Source: Devriesea agamarum (GTDB lineage: Bacteria > Actinomycetota > Actinomycetes > Actinomycetales > Dermabacteraceae). Taken from it: DNA of 64,000 nucleotides. Below are positions 53,404-62,853 of the stretch, one piece after another (position 1 is the first letter of the stretch; each line of letters begins with the position of its first letter). The stretch spans positions 496,001 to 560,000 of the forward strand of contig NZ_LN849456.1 of assembly GCF_900070355.1 (NCBI RefSeq), written 5' to 3'. The position numbers were made by a program, and so were the translations under genes. Under the pieces are notes generated by a model. The model ran no database searches, had not been told where the DNA came from, and saw only the letters and a program-made list of their open reading frames with translations.

Positions 53404-56400
53404 CTACGGAGTCTCGTCAAAGAAAAGGCGCTCCACGGTGGTTCGGGCATGGCGGGCGACACGCAGAAAATCTTCCTCTACACCGGCTGCGCTCGCATCG
53501 GGGCCCGAGAGCAGCCGAGCCAGGGCAAGCAAATCATTGCGGTCCGTGGGAAGCACATCGCTGATACGCCCTTTCCACAGGAAGTGTGCGCGCCTCAACG
53601 ACCAGGATGTGACCCATGCCTCATATAAAACAGTTAGATCATCCGCGGATATGAGGCCTGCCTCCTGAGCCGCACGCAAAGCATGCAACGTCCCGGTCAC
53701 GCGCAGCGCGGGGATCTGATCGGCGTGACGCATCTGTATCAGCTGCGCAACCCATTCCACGTCGGTCATCGTTCCGCGCCCCAGTTTGAGATGGCGCTGC
53801 GGCGACATCCCTCGGGGCAGACGCTCGGACTCGACCCGTGCCTTCATACGGCGAATGCTGCGGATATCTGTTTTGCTCAGGCCGCCGCATGGATATCGAA
53901 CCGAGTCAAGCACGGGATCAAGATCCTCACACAGCGAGGAATCCCCCGCAATTGGTGTGGCACGTAATAACGCTTGGCGTTCCCATATCTCCGCATGGTG
54001 CTCGTAGTATTCCGTGAATGACGTGAATGTGCGTGCAAGTACCCCGTTCTTTCCTTCGGGGCGAAGATCGGCACTGACCTTCATGTCGGCGCCGTACGTG
54101 GGGGCATTCAGAAGCCGTTGGAGCTGGGTGGCCACGGCAATACCCAGTGCACTCGTCCGTTCACCTGCACCGACATCCCGGATAACGAACTGGACATCAG
54201 CGTCGGAAGCATACCCCATCTCACCAGCGCCAAAACTTCCCATGGCAAGCACCGCAAACTCAATCCCTAAACTGGGGTTGATAGCGTTTGTGGACGGTGA
54301 GCCTGTATCTGTGTTCCCGTCGGCGTTATGGCCTCGATCAATCTCAGAGGGGCTGTCGGCGCTAGGGCCCTGCTGGCCAGGCCCGTTGTTGCCTCCGGGA
54401 TGCCGAGCAGTCTGATCAGAGTCAGCCGGCATGGCGTCCTCGCGCCCGGTGTGACCGTCAGGGATCTGCTCGCACGCGACCGCATATCGTGCAACGTAGA
54501 CACCGGCATTTAGTACCGCCCCGGCGAGGTCGGTTAATGCCGCAGCAACCTGGGCCGGAGTAAGCCGGCCCAAAAGATGAGCCATCGCAACCCGCAGCAA
54601 CTCCCGGTTGCGGGTACGGCGAAGTAGGTCAGCGGCTTCATCCACGGTATCCAGCCGCCGGATGACCGCGGTGAACTCGGCCTGCAATGCCTCTCGATTA
54701 AGGGGAACCAGATCATCAGCTCGGGCCAACCACCGGACCCCGTCGGGGATCTTCTCCAGCTGTCCGGCAACGAAACGGGATGACGACAAAATCCGGGTGA
54801 GATGCCGGGCTGCGCTTCCCGAGTCTCGAAGCAGCGCAAGGTACCAGTGCGCGGAACCAATTTCATCGGATAGTTTGCGAAAAGACAGCAGGCCGAGATC
54901 TGGGTCTATGCCTTCGGCAAACCACTCTAGGAATGACGGGAGTAACTGCCGCTGAATCGCAGCCCGTCGCGAAATACCTTTGGTCAGAGACTGGATGTGC
55001 TGAACTGCTTTAGCCGGGTCGCGGTAGCCGATGGCCGCTAACCGATCCCTAGCAGCCTGGGGGCTTAAACGCACCTGGTCATCGCTGAGGTTTGACGCGG
55101 TCAGCAGCAGGGGCCGATAAAAAATTTCTTCGTGCAGATGCCGCACCCGGCGTCGAATGCGATCATAGGCGGTTAGGAAGTCGAGCTGATCAAGTCCGAC
55201 CCCTCGTGAAAGACGGCGGATATCGTTCTCGGCGGTGGGCAGAACTTGGGTGCGTCGCATGCGCGCTAATTGCAGTCGGTGTTCGACTGTGCGCAGAAAG
55301 CGGTAGGACTCATCGAGTTCACTGGCATGATGCCGAGCGATATATCCGCCGTCGCATAACTGGCGCAATGCCGTCAGCGTTCCACGCGCACGTACCGTGT
55401 CATCGCCCCGTCCGTGCACCATTTGCAACAACTGCACGGTGAACTCAACGTCGCGAAGACCTCCGGGGCCGAGTTTTACATTCCGGTCAACTTCTCGACG
55501 CGGAATATGATCGACCACTCGCCGTCGCATTGCACGAGTATCTTCGACGAATCCTTCTCTGAAGGATGCCTGCCACACCATCGGCCTGGTGAGATCTTCA
55601 AGACCTTGGCCGAGTTCTCTATCCCCTGCCACGCACCGTGCTTTTAAGAGCGCCTGAAATTCCCAGGACTCGGCCCACCGACGGTAGTACCGAGCGTAGG
55701 AGTCGAGTGTGCGCACCAGCGGACCGTCTTTACCTTCGGGGCGTAGGTTCGCATCCACCTGCCAGAGTGCCCCTTCAGCGGTGCGCTCCGAACAGATCCG
55801 AGCGACCTGTCGGGCTAGTGCGCCGGCAATTTCCAACACCTCGTCATCGCTACTCAGCGGACTGTCTTGTGAGGATAACGAGGTGGTACGGGATGGTTCA
55901 GCACCGCAGGAGTGAGCGTCAGCCTGCCCAGGGCCCGTTTCCGTGACCGCATCTGAAGGTGAGCACAGCTCTGATGCGGGGGCGGGCGCCGCAACATACA
56001 GAACGTCAACGTCAGAGATGTAATTGAGTTCGCGCGCCCCTGTCTTACCCATTGCGAGAATTGCCAGACGAACTCGTTCATGCTGCGGTGTTTGCGCGCG
56101 GGCAATCGCAAGGGCTGCTTCCAGCGAGGCCCCTGCCAGATCCGCGAGTGCTTCAGAGACCGACGGTTGCATCGCCACCGGGTCATCACTGCTGAGATCC
56201 CACGCAGCGATGGTGATGAGTCTGCGGTAGTAGGCAATCCTTAAGGCATCGCATCCCTGTCGACCAGACAATGTAGCGACCGGAATGCGTTCATCGGGAT
56301 CAGCCCCTACTGCTGTCAGGATGTCCCGGCGAATGTCGTCAGCCGACACCTCGAACGGAGATTCATCGGACGCTAAAAGCATCAAAATAGACGGATGCCG

Positions 56401-56766
56401 GGCGAGGACGTCACCGAGCGCGACGGAACCCCCAAGAATCCGCATCATTCTGATGCATGCATCCTGCTCCGGCGCATTATTCTCAGCGCGCAACAGTGCT
56501 CGAAATACCTTGTGATAATCCGGGTCACGATGTGACTGCGCCCCCGAGGATTGCGGCGTGGTTTCTGTCTGGGTGCGGTTGGCTGATTCGGCAAGCCGCA
56601 GCAGAGCAATTAAGGCTTGGTCAGGGTCGATGCTGTCTGCCAGACGACGCAGCGACGCCTCTGACATTGTCGCGAGCAGAGGATCAGCGAGGAACCGCTG
56701 GGCCCGGGTCGTATCGGAAAAACCTAGGCGAGCTAATGCTCCATGAGAAAGTGTGCTTTGCTCCAT
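53404..56766 (-). CDS. glnE: Glutamine synthetase adenylyltransferase/adenylyl-removing enzyme
   Basis: A 1120-residue bifunctional nucleotidyltransferase that adds AMP to, and removes it from, GlnA1. It has the typical two-half layout: an N-terminal catalytic domain with GKTGARELNYISDVDVLYV (metal aspartates) and a C-terminal one with GSFGAGEMGYASDADVQFV. Each half is followed by a helical region (RGDDTVRARGTLTALRQL; RVTGTLHALRAAQEAGLI). Linkers of about 50-70 residues rich in Ser, Asp and Gly lie in both halves. ATG 56766 has GAGGG 6 bases upstream. It lies 16 bases from the glnA2 stop, so glnA2-glnE form one unit. Confidence 0.95.
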   Translation of the reverse strand: MEQSTLSHGALARLGFSDTTRAQRFLADPLLATMSEASLRRLADSIDPDQALIALLRLAESANRTQTETTPQSSGAQSHRDPDYHKVFRALLRAENNAPEQDACIRMMRILGGSVALGDVLARHPSILMLLASDESPFEVSADDIRRDILTAVGADPDERIPVATLSGRQGCDALRIAYYRRLITIAAWDLSSDDPVAMQPSVSEALADLAGASLEAALAIARAQTPQHERVRLAILAMGKTGARELNYISDVDVLYVAAPAPASELCSPSDAVTETGPGQADAHSCGAEPSRTTSLSSQDSPLSSDDEVLEIAGALARQVARICSERTAEGALWQVDANLRPEGKDGPLVRTLDSYARYYRRWAESWEFQALLKARCVAGDRELGQGLEDLTRPMVWQASFREGFVEDTRAMRRRVVDHIPRREVDRNVKLGPGGLRDVEFTVQLLQMVHGRGDDTVRARGTLTALRQLCDGGYIARHHASELDESYRFLRTVEHRLQLARMRRTQVLPTAENDIRRLSRGVGLDQLDFLTAYDRIRRRVRHLHEEIFYRPLLLTASNLSDDQVRLSPQAARDRLAAIGYRDPAKAVQHIQSLTKGISRRAAIQRQLLPSFLEWFAEGIDPDLGLLSFRKLSDEIGSAHWYLALLRDSGSAARHLTRILSSSRFVAGQLEKIPDGVRWLARADDLVPLNREALQAEFTAVIRRLDTVDEAADLLRRTRNRELLRVAMAHLLGRLTPAQVAAALTDLAGAVLNAGVYVARYAVACEQIPDGHTGREDAMPADSDQTARHPGGNNGPGQQGPSADSPSEIDRGHNADGNTDTGSPSTNAINPSLGIEFAVLAMGSFGAGEMGYASDADVQFVIRDVGAGERTSALGIAVATQLQRLLNAPTYGADMKVSADLRPEGKNGVLARTFTSFTEYYEHHAEIWERQALLRATPIAGDSSLCEDLDPVLDSVRYPCGGLSKTDIRSIRRMKARVESERLPRGMSPQRHLKLGRGTMTDVEWVAQLIQMRHADQIPALRVTGTLHALRAAQEAGLISADDLTVLYEAWVTSWSLRRAHFLWKGRISDVLPTDRNDLLALARLLSGPDASAAGVEEDFLRVARHARTTVERLFFDETP

Positions 56767-56782
56767 CGACAACCCTCAGCAC

Positions 56783-58120
56783 TTACAGATGAGGGAATGC
56801 TGACGCCAGCTCATATGGGGTCACCTGCCTGCGGTATCGGGCCCATTCCTCCCGCTTATTGCGCACAAAGAAATCAAAAACCTGTTCGCCGAGGGTCTGG
56901 GCCATCAGCTCAGAGGATTCAAACTCTTCAAGGGCACGGAATAAATCCGTGGGAAGAGCCTCATAGCCGAGCGACTGTCGTTCCCGGTCACTGAGATCCC
57001 AGACATTATCTTCGGCACCGTCCGGCAGTTCGTATTCTTCTTCGATTCCCTGCAAGCCCGCGGCTAGCAGCACCGCGAATGCAAGATAGGGGTTAGCAGC
57101 CGAGTCAAGCCCACGGAATTCAACCCGCGACGAATTGCCTTTGGTTGGTTTGTGGAAAGGAACTCGCACCAGCGCACTGCGATTATTGTGGCCCCAGCAC
57201 ACGTAGCTGGGGGCTTCTTGCGCACCCCAAAGGCGTTTATACGAATTGACGTACTGGTTAGTCACTGCGCAGTACTCCGGGGCGTGGCGCAGCAAACCAG
57301 CTATGAACTGTCGGCCTATTCGAGATAGGCCGTACTCGGCTCCCGGCTCATGGAAGGCATTTTTACCGTTCTGAAACAGTGACAGGTGCGTGTGCATACC
57401 TGAGCCCGGATGCTCGATCATCGGCTTGGGCATAAACGATGCAACATGCCCCATGGTCAGTGCGATCTCCTTGACCACGGTCCTGAACGTCACGATGTTG
57501 TCCGCCGTGGTGAGCGCATCGGCGTACCGCAGGTCTATCTCGTTTTGACCGGGGCCATTTTCGTGATGAGAAAACTCAACTTGAATCCCCATCGACTCCA
57601 GGTGGGTAATCACCTGCCGTCGAAAATCGTGCCCCTCCGCACGGGCTACATGGTCGAAATAACCGCCGGTATCCACCGGACGCAGCGGGTGACCTTCGCG
57701 GTAGGACTCCTCGAACAGATAAAACTCGATCTCAGGGTGGGTGAAGAACTCAAGCCCCTTCTTTTCTGCTTTATCCAGGGCGTCCTTAAGGACTCTGCGG
57801 GGATCAGATGCGGCGGGTTCCCCGTCGGGGGTCAGCACATCGCACATCATCCGGGCCGTCCCCTGGATTTCACCGCGCCACGGCAAAAGCTGGAAGGTTG
57901 CCGGATCGGGGCGAAGGATCATATCGGACTCATAGGCCCGCGTCAGTCCCTCAATGGTGGATCCGTCGAACCCAATACCCTCGTCGAAGGCTTCTTCGAG
58001 ATCGGCCGGGGAAATGGCGATGGACTTTAAAACCCCTTGCACATCGCAAAACCACAGCCTGATGAAGCGGATATCGCGATCTTCGACCGCGCGGAGCACC
58101 GAATCCTGATGACGTTCCAT
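56783..58120 (-). CDS. glnA2: Glutamine synthetase-like protein GlnA2
   Basis: A 445-residue type I glutamine synthetase paralogue. Catalytic motifs are in place: FDGSTIEGLTRAYESDM, HPEIEFYLFEE, GPGQNEIDLRYADAL, GSGMHTHLSLFQNG, NNRSALVRVPF. The adenylylation tyrosine is missing: the equivalent loop reads EDNVWDLSDRE, with no DLYxLP. GlnA2 enzymes are known from Mycobacterium and Streptomyces; some work on polyamines or make isomers, so glutamine synthesis is not assured. ATG 58120 is chosen because homologues begin M-(D/E)-(R/K)-(Q/H)-(Q/E); the frame is open 50 codons more. Confidence 0.93.
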   Translation of the reverse strand: MERHQDSVLRAVEDRDIRFIRLWFCDVQGVLKSIAISPADLEEAFDEGIGFDGSTIEGLTRAYESDMILRPDPATFQLLPWRGEIQGTARMMCDVLTPDGEPAASDPRRVLKDALDKAEKKGLEFFTHPEIEFYLFEESYREGHPLRPVDTGGYFDHVARAEGHDFRRQVITHLESMGIQVEFSHHENGPGQNEIDLRYADALTTADNIVTFRTVVKEIALTMGHVASFMPKPMIEHPGSGMHTHLSLFQNGKNAFHEPGAEYGLSRIGRQFIAGLLRHAPEYCAVTNQYVNSYKRLWGAQEAPSYVCWGHNNRSALVRVPFHKPTKGNSSRVEFRGLDSAANPYLAFAVLLAAGLQGIEEEYELPDGAEDNVWDLSDRERQSLGYEALPTDLFRALEEFESSELMAQTLGEQVFDFFVRNKREEWARYRRQVTPYELASAFPHL

Positions 58121-58235
58121 ACCCCCAGTCTGCCCTACCCCAGTGACATAGGTGATCGACGTTCGGGGACACGGAGCAGACAATCCCAGCGCCGTCCAGT
58201 CTAGGCTTATGCCCAACCTGACGAAGGAGAACCCG

Positions 58236-59054
58236 ATGAACGTCGAACCTGGCCGGGATATTCCCCGCATCCGTATCCGCCATCTTCACGATTTCCGTCG
58301 GCAAGGCCGACGGTTTTCCATGCTGACGTCATACGATCAGCTATCTGCCGCCGCCTTTGAACGGGCGGGGATCGAAGTTCTCCTAGTCGGAGATTCCGTG
58401 GGCACCGTAGTGCTGGGGCATCCCTCAACGGTGCATACCCGCCATGAGGACATCGTGCTGTTCACAGGGGCTGTAGCCCGCTCGGTGACCCGTCCGTTAA
58501 TTGTCTCGGATCTCGCGTTCGGTTCGTACCAGGCGAGCGTTGAGGACGCTTTACGTCATGGGACGGAGCTCCTTCGCGCGGGTGCTCACGCGGTCAAGCT
58601 TGAGGGTGGCCAGCGCGTAGTCCCACAGGTTTCAGCACTGGTCGAAGCCGGTATCCCGGTGATGGGACACCTCGGATTTACCCCGCAGTCAGAGCACGCG
58701 CTGGGCGGGTTCAGGGTTCAAGGGCGTGAACAGTCCGAGGCGGACCGGCTGGCCGAAGATGCTTTGGCGCTGCAGGACGCAGGAGCCTTCGCCATCGTTC
58801 TGGAATTGGTACCCGCATCGGTAGCGGCTCGTGTCACCGAAGTCGTGGATATTCCCACGATCGGGATCGGCGCCGGACCGGACTGCAACGGCCAGGTGCT
58901 GGTCTGGCAAGACATGGCCGGGATGTCAGGGTTCTCTGGTCGCTTCGTCAAGCAGTTCGCACAGCTCGGACACGACTTAGAGCGGGCAGCAGCCGAATAC
59001 CACCGGGAAGTTGCTCAGGGAGAATTCCCCACCGCCGAGCACTCGTTCGAGTGA
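58236..59054 (+). CDS. panB: 3-methyl-2-oxobutanoate hydroxymethyltransferase
   Basis: A 272-residue enzyme for the first step of pantothenate synthesis. Family motifs: MLTSYDQLSAAAFERAGIEVLLVGDSVG, TVVLGHPSTVHTRHEDI, AVKLEGGQRV, GHLGFTPQSEHALGGFRVQG and GIGAGPDCNGQVLVWQDM, which carry the metal and catalytic residues. ATG 58236 has AAGGAG 6 bases upstream; an ATG 27 bases earlier is less likely. It is divergent from glnA2. panC and panD are not in the window. Confidence 0.95.
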   Translation: MNVEPGRDIPRIRIRHLHDFRRQGRRFSMLTSYDQLSAAAFERAGIEVLLVGDSVGTVVLGHPSTVHTRHEDIVLFTGAVARSVTRPLIVSDLAFGSYQASVEDALRHGTELLRAGAHAVKLEGGQRVVPQVSALVEAGIPVMGHLGFTPQSEHALGGFRVQGREQSEADRLAEDALALQDAGAFAIVLELVPASVAARVTEVVDIPTIGIGAGPDCNGQVLVWQDMAGMSGFSGRFVKQFAQLGHDLERAAAEYHREVAQGEFPTAEHSFE

Positions 59055-59138
59055 CAGGCGGGCGCCTTCTCGTCTCTCACCAGCCGTCGCTGGGGTTGCC
59101 GGCTCATCGCGCGACCCCAGCGTTGCGGGCGTGAAAGA

Positions 59139-59318
59139 TCAGTCTTTATCGCCCCAAGCTCGATCGTCATCCTCCCACGCCTCATTGCGGCGCTTAGCGA
59201 TCTCGAACGCATGCGCAGCATCTTCACGCGTTGCGTACGGTCCCATAAGCTGATGCACCGGTGATTGCTGTCCCTCTTCGACCTGGCCCGTGACAGTGTT
59301 GTAAAAGAACTCAGCCAT
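59139..59318 (-). CDS. Small conserved protein, unknown function
   Basis: A 59-residue protein: [20 protein letters not shown], then [20 protein letters not shown]. The pattern YYNTxTGQVEEG..QLMGPYxTREEA is known from small SPOR-like proteins found next to panB or map in Micrococcales; no function is established. The start is supported by AAAGGGA 4-5 bases upstream and by family length; the frame is open 20 codons further. The C-terminal end is acidic. It is convergent with panB and divergent from map. Confidence 0.75.
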   Translation of the reverse strand: MAEFFYNTVTGQVEEGQQSPVHQLMGPYATREDAAHAFEIAKRRNEAWEDDDRAWGDKD

Positions 59319-59483
59319 TGCGTTCCCTTTCTTATGACCAGCTACTGTCGTGACCAGTCTGACCGCTACCGCTCTCACCAGGTGTCGATCAGCAGATCAC
59401 AATCCTGTTTCACGTCCAGACTATGCCTACACACCGGGCACCTTTGGCACAGACATGACGTTTGGTGGTTCACACTGGATGTC

Positions 59484-60371
59484 ATGACTGTAAACCAGAC
59501 CTGGCTGCGTCCGGTCGACAGGGCGGTGCTCATACCCGGCACCCTCTCCTCTCGCCGCAGCGTTCCTCAGAACATCGCACGACCCGAATATGTCGGTAAA
59601 GACGAGGCCGTCAGCGACAGCGGGCCGTACGTGCAAGATACCGAAACCATTGAAGCCATGCGCACGGCCGGAAAGATCGCAGCTTTGGCACTCGCCGAGG
59701 CGGGGAAAGCAGCCGCACCCGGAGTGAGCACCGACGAAATTGATCGCGTAGTTCACGAGGTGCTGTGCGATCATGGCGCGTATCCGTCCACGCTCGGGTA
59801 CCTTCACTTCCCCAAATCTTGCTGCACGAGCTTGAACGAAGTGATCTGTCACGGGATTCCCGATTCCACCGTGATGGTGGAGGGTGACATCCTGAATGTC
59901 GATGTCACCGCCTTTATCGGCGGGGTGCACGGTGATACCAACGCGACCTTCCCCATCGGTGACATCGCCGAGGAAGCTCGACTGCTGATCGAGCGGACGA
60001 AGGAAGCCATGATGCGAGGACTTCGGGCCGCCCGGCCGGGGCGCGAGGTCAATGTGATTGGAAGGGTCATCGAAAATTATGTCGGGCGTTTCGGCTACGA
60101 ATCGGTGCGCGATTACACCGGACACGGGATCGGCACGGGCTTCCATAACGGCCTGGTGATCCCCCACTACGACTCGGCGCCTGCCTTTGACGACGTGATC
60201 ATGCCGGGCATGACCTTAACGGTAGAGCCCATGGTTACGGTCGGGTCTCAGGATTGGGAAAGCTGGGACGATGGTTGGACAATCGTCACCAAAGACCGTT
60301 CTTACACGGCGCAGTTTGAACACACGGTCTTGATTACCGACGACGGTTTCGAGATCCTGACGGCACTTTGA
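59484..60371 (+). CDS. map: Methionine aminopeptidase, type Ic
   Basis: A 295-residue dinuclear metalloprotease that removes initiator methionine. The extension of about 45 residues ([21 protein letters not shown]) is the mark of the Ic subtype of actinobacteria and is thought to contact the ribosome. Catalytic motifs: [42 protein letters not shown] (both aspartates), [19 protein letters not shown] (His) and LTVEPMV with the first glutamate, then QFEHTVLIT with the second. ATG 59484 is the usual start; the frame is open further upstream. RBS is weak. Confidence 0.95.
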   Translation: MTVNQTWLRPVDRAVLIPGTLSSRRSVPQNIARPEYVGKDEAVSDSGPYVQDTETIEAMRTAGKIAALALAEAGKAAAPGVSTDEIDRVVHEVLCDHGAYPSTLGYLHFPKSCCTSLNEVICHGIPDSTVMVEGDILNVDVTAFIGGVHGDTNATFPIGDIAEEARLLIERTKEAMMRGLRAARPGREVNVIGRVIENYVGRFGYESVRDYTGHGIGTGFHNGLVIPHYDSAPAFDDVIMPGMTLTVEPMVTVGSQDWESWDDGWTIVTKDRSYTAQFEHTVLITDDGFEILTAL

Positions 60372-60458
60372 GAGACTAGAGGTGGCACCTGATCTGCTGG
60401 ACATGGAGCCACATTCCAGACACACCCCTTCACCACGGACCGACCCGACGAGGACGAC

Positions 60459-61241
60459 ATGAGTAAAACAGCTTTCGGCATCGACATTGGCGGCAGCGGT
60501 ATCAAAGGCGCCCCCGTCGATGTCAAAAAAGGTGAGCTTCTGGCTGAGAGGCTTCGGATCCCGACCCCTCAGCCTTCTGTTCCCGAAGCGGTCGCCGACA
60601 CCGTCGCCGAACTGCTCTCGGCCTTCGATGTCGCCGACGATCTCGCGGTGGGGGTCACCTTTCCAGCCGTCATCCAACACGGAGTAGCCCGCACCGCCTC
60701 CAACGTGGACAAGTCCTGGATTGGCACCGATGTTGATGCCCTATTGACTGAGCGAACCGGACACGATGTGTTCGTCGTCAATGACGCGGATGCTGCCGGC
60801 ATCGCAGAAATGGAATTCGGCGCCGGAAAAGGACACAACGGGGTCGTGCTAGTCACCACGCTTGGGACGGGCGTGGGCACCGCCCTGTTCATCGATGGAA
60901 AGCTAGTTCCCAACACCGAGTTCGGGCACGTTCTTCTCCACGACGATGCCGCCGAACGGTACATGGCGGTCTCGGTGCGCGAGCGCGAAGAACTCGATTG
61001 GGAGACCTGGGCCGCGCGGTTGCAGGAGTACTACTCCCACATCGAGTTTATTCTCAACCCCGATCTGATTATCGTCGGCGGTGGAATTTCCAAAAAGCAC
61101 GCACGCTTCCTTCCGCTTCTCGATTTGAAGACTCCAATTGTGCCTGCGAAGTTGCGTAACGAAGCGGGTATTGTCGGCGCTGCGGCGCTCGGACGCCACG
61201 AAGCGAAAGCTGTGCGCAAAAAGAAGAAGCGTGTGAAGTAA
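60459..61241 (+). CDS. ppgK: Polyphosphate glucokinase
   Basis: A 260-residue ROK-family kinase that phosphorylates glucose using inorganic polyphosphate or [19 protein letters not shown] is the phosphate-binding loop, [14 protein letters not shown] carries the catalytic aspartate, and [25 protein letters not shown] the second phosphate motif and substrate glutamate. The polybasic tail [11 protein letters not shown] is typical and may hold polyphosphate. GAGGAC lies before the ATG. A long hairpin follows. PpgK is characteristic of actinobacteria. Confidence 0.95.
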   Translation: MSKTAFGIDIGGSGIKGAPVDVKKGELLAERLRIPTPQPSVPEAVADTVAELLSAFDVADDLAVGVTFPAVIQHGVARTASNVDKSWIGTDVDALLTERTGHDVFVVNDADAAGIAEMEFGAGKGHNGVVLVTTLGTGVGTALFIDGKLVPNTEFGHVLLHDDAAERYMAVSVREREELDWETWAARLQEYYSHIEFILNPDLIIVGGGISKKHARFLPLLDLKTPIVPAKLRNEAGIVGAAALGRHEAKAVRKKKKRVK

Positions 61242-61266
61242 CGCTTAGCTCTGCGGAGTTCGCATC

Positions 61267-61323
61267 ATCACAAACGCGCTTCGGCTATGCATCAGGTGTG
61301 CATAGCCGAAGCGCGTTTGTGAT
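61267..61323. terminator. 25-base perfect hairpin between ppgK and rnpB
   Basis: 61267-61291 and 61299-61323 are perfect inverted copies of 25 bases with a 7-base loop (TCAGGTG). It starts with ATCACAAACGCGC and touches the 3' end of rnpB. It lies between convergent transcripts and probably terminates both, although no long U-run follows on either strand. Confidence 0.8.
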
Positions 61324-61672
61324 CAGTTGGCCTGTAAGCCGGGTTCTGTCGAGGACGGTCATCCATCTTCGATCGCCGTTGCCGACGACCTCTAGCGGCC
61401 TACCCGGGGACTCAGGCTGGCACCCTCAATCATCCCCTGTCTGACCTTGCTCCCGGTGGGGTTTACCGTGCCGGTCCCGTCACCGAAACCGCGGTGGTCT
61501 CTTACACCACCCTTTCACCCTTACCGCCGTCACCGGCGGCGGTTTACTTTCTGTGGCACTGTCCCGCGGATCACTCCGGGTGGGCGTTACCCACCACCGT
61601 GCCAGATGGAGCCCGGACTTTCCTCGGTGCGCCATTGAAAACAGCACACCGCAACCGTCCGGCCAACTGATC
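61321..61672 (-). ncRNA. rnpB: RNase P RNA
   Basis: About 352 bases with the universal features of type A RNase P RNA. P1 is a 12-base helix: GATCAGTTGGCC at 61321-61332 with its complement at 61661-61672. Near the 5' end on the minus strand stand the P3/J3-4 block GCGCACCGAGGAAAGTCCGG and GCTCC, and near the 3' end AGAACCCGGCTTACAGGCC. It is the catalytic RNA that matures tRNA 5' ends. Exact ends may differ by a few bases. It occupies the whole gap between ppgK and the next gene. Confidence 0.95.
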
Positions 61673-61746
61673 ACTATGCAGTGTAGAGCTTTAGCCACGA
61701 ACGGTGCACCTGCTGGGATTCACATCCACGCCTGGGACCGGGAATC

Positions 61747-61752
61747 TACACT
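61747..61752 (+). promoter_or_regulatory. Putative -10 box of the gene at 61759 (leaderless start)
   Basis: TACACT fits TANNNT and lies 6 bases (GACGTT) before the ATG. No ribosome binding site is visible. Confidence 0.5.
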
Positions 61753-61758
61753 GACGTT

Positions 61759-62760
61759 ATGACGATCCCTGTTCCCTTTCTCGACAACCGGTATGACGAT
61801 TGGCCAGACGATCATCATGAATGGGGCAGTCTCGAGGAATTCGTAGAGGCAAACGCTTGGCCCGATGGGATTCACACCATCCCTCTTGGCGACGGCCCCG
61901 CGCTGGATCTGCTGTTTAAAGACCAGCCGCTTAACGCTCCGGTCACCCCCGTGTTCTTCAATGGCGCTATCACGGGACGGGAGACCAAACATGGGCCATT
62001 CTTCTCGGGGCGAGGTTTAGCCGCGACTGGTCAGTTCGGCTTCATCGGGGTATCTGACCCCTCCGTGAACTTGCATGAGTCACTCGGTTTGGCCTGGTAT
62101 GCGGGCAATAAATACGGTCCCTTCCAGGACCAGCTCACCCGCATTTTCCAGCGCCTCGCAGATGTCTCCGGATCTGAACTGCTTTTCATCGGCGGATCCG
62201 GTGGCGGGTTTGCGTCCCTCTACTACGGACATCGCCTCGCAGAGAAGGCATCCGTGCTGGTGTGGAATCCTCAAACTGATGTTCTGCGCTATAACCCGCA
62301 GTTCGTGAAAAATTATCTGAGCCGGGCGTTCGATCTTGACCTCCCGCAGCATGGCTGGGAACCGGCGGCGCTGGCGGGCACGCAAGGGGTTGACCTATCC
62401 ATTGCACAATCCAGACCCCGCAGATTGCTTTATATGCAAAATGCCTCCGACTGGCATGTGCAAAGCCACACTGCGCCGTTCCTCGCCAGCGGATATGAAC
62501 ACTGCGGGCGAGGGGTCTTCGAGTCAGACCCTCATCACGTGGTTCAGATCGCTGATTACGGAGAAGGACACGCAGCCCTTCCCGACACGGTGCTGCTGAG
62601 CGCCATAGAGTGCTTCAAAGACACAGCGGTCACAGCCTCGGCAGTCTCAGATCGACTCGTGGCCCGCCGTGGGCAGGGCTGGCATGAGCCCAGTGATCCC
62701 TCCCCCGCATTATGCAACCTGCTTGGCCCTGATCGAACCATATGCAGTTTCAGGTCTTAG
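61759..62760 (+). CDS. Alpha/beta-hydrolase-like protein, unknown function
   Basis: A 333-residue protein. ELLFIGGSGGGFASLYYGHRL is a nucleophile-elbow-like segment with Ser147, and a histidine occurs late in IADYGEGHAALP. These fit an alpha/beta hydrolase fold, as do FFNGAITGRETKHGPFFSG and SASVLVWNPQTD-like strands. I do not recognise a specific family. Distant similarity to proteins of cell-surface glycan or accessory secretion clusters is possible but not shown. No signal peptide is seen. It stands alone between rnpB and yaaA, and its mRNA may be leaderless. Confidence 0.65.
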   Translation: MTIPVPFLDNRYDDWPDDHHEWGSLEEFVEANAWPDGIHTIPLGDGPALDLLFKDQPLNAPVTPVFFNGAITGRETKHGPFFSGRGLAATGQFGFIGVSDPSVNLHESLGLAWYAGNKYGPFQDQLTRIFQRLADVSGSELLFIGGSGGGFASLYYGHRLAEKASVLVWNPQTDVLRYNPQFVKNYLSRAFDLDLPQHGWEPAALAGTQGVDLSIAQSRPRRLLYMQNASDWHVQSHTAPFLASGYEHCGRGVFESDPHHVVQIADYGEGHAALPDTVLLSAIECFKDTAVTASAVSDRLVARRGQGWHEPSDPSPALCNLLGPDRTICSFRS

Positions 62761-62853
62761 ACTGCGTCGCCTCAAAAATATCCGAACCGATACCCGCGAT
62801 ATCACCGGGCGCGACCTCTATGGCGCGTGCCCTCATAAGTTCGCTACCTCATT

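Noticed and set aside
59427-60167. A 246-codon minus-strand frame
   Set aside because: It is antisense to map, whose metal ligands are all in place.
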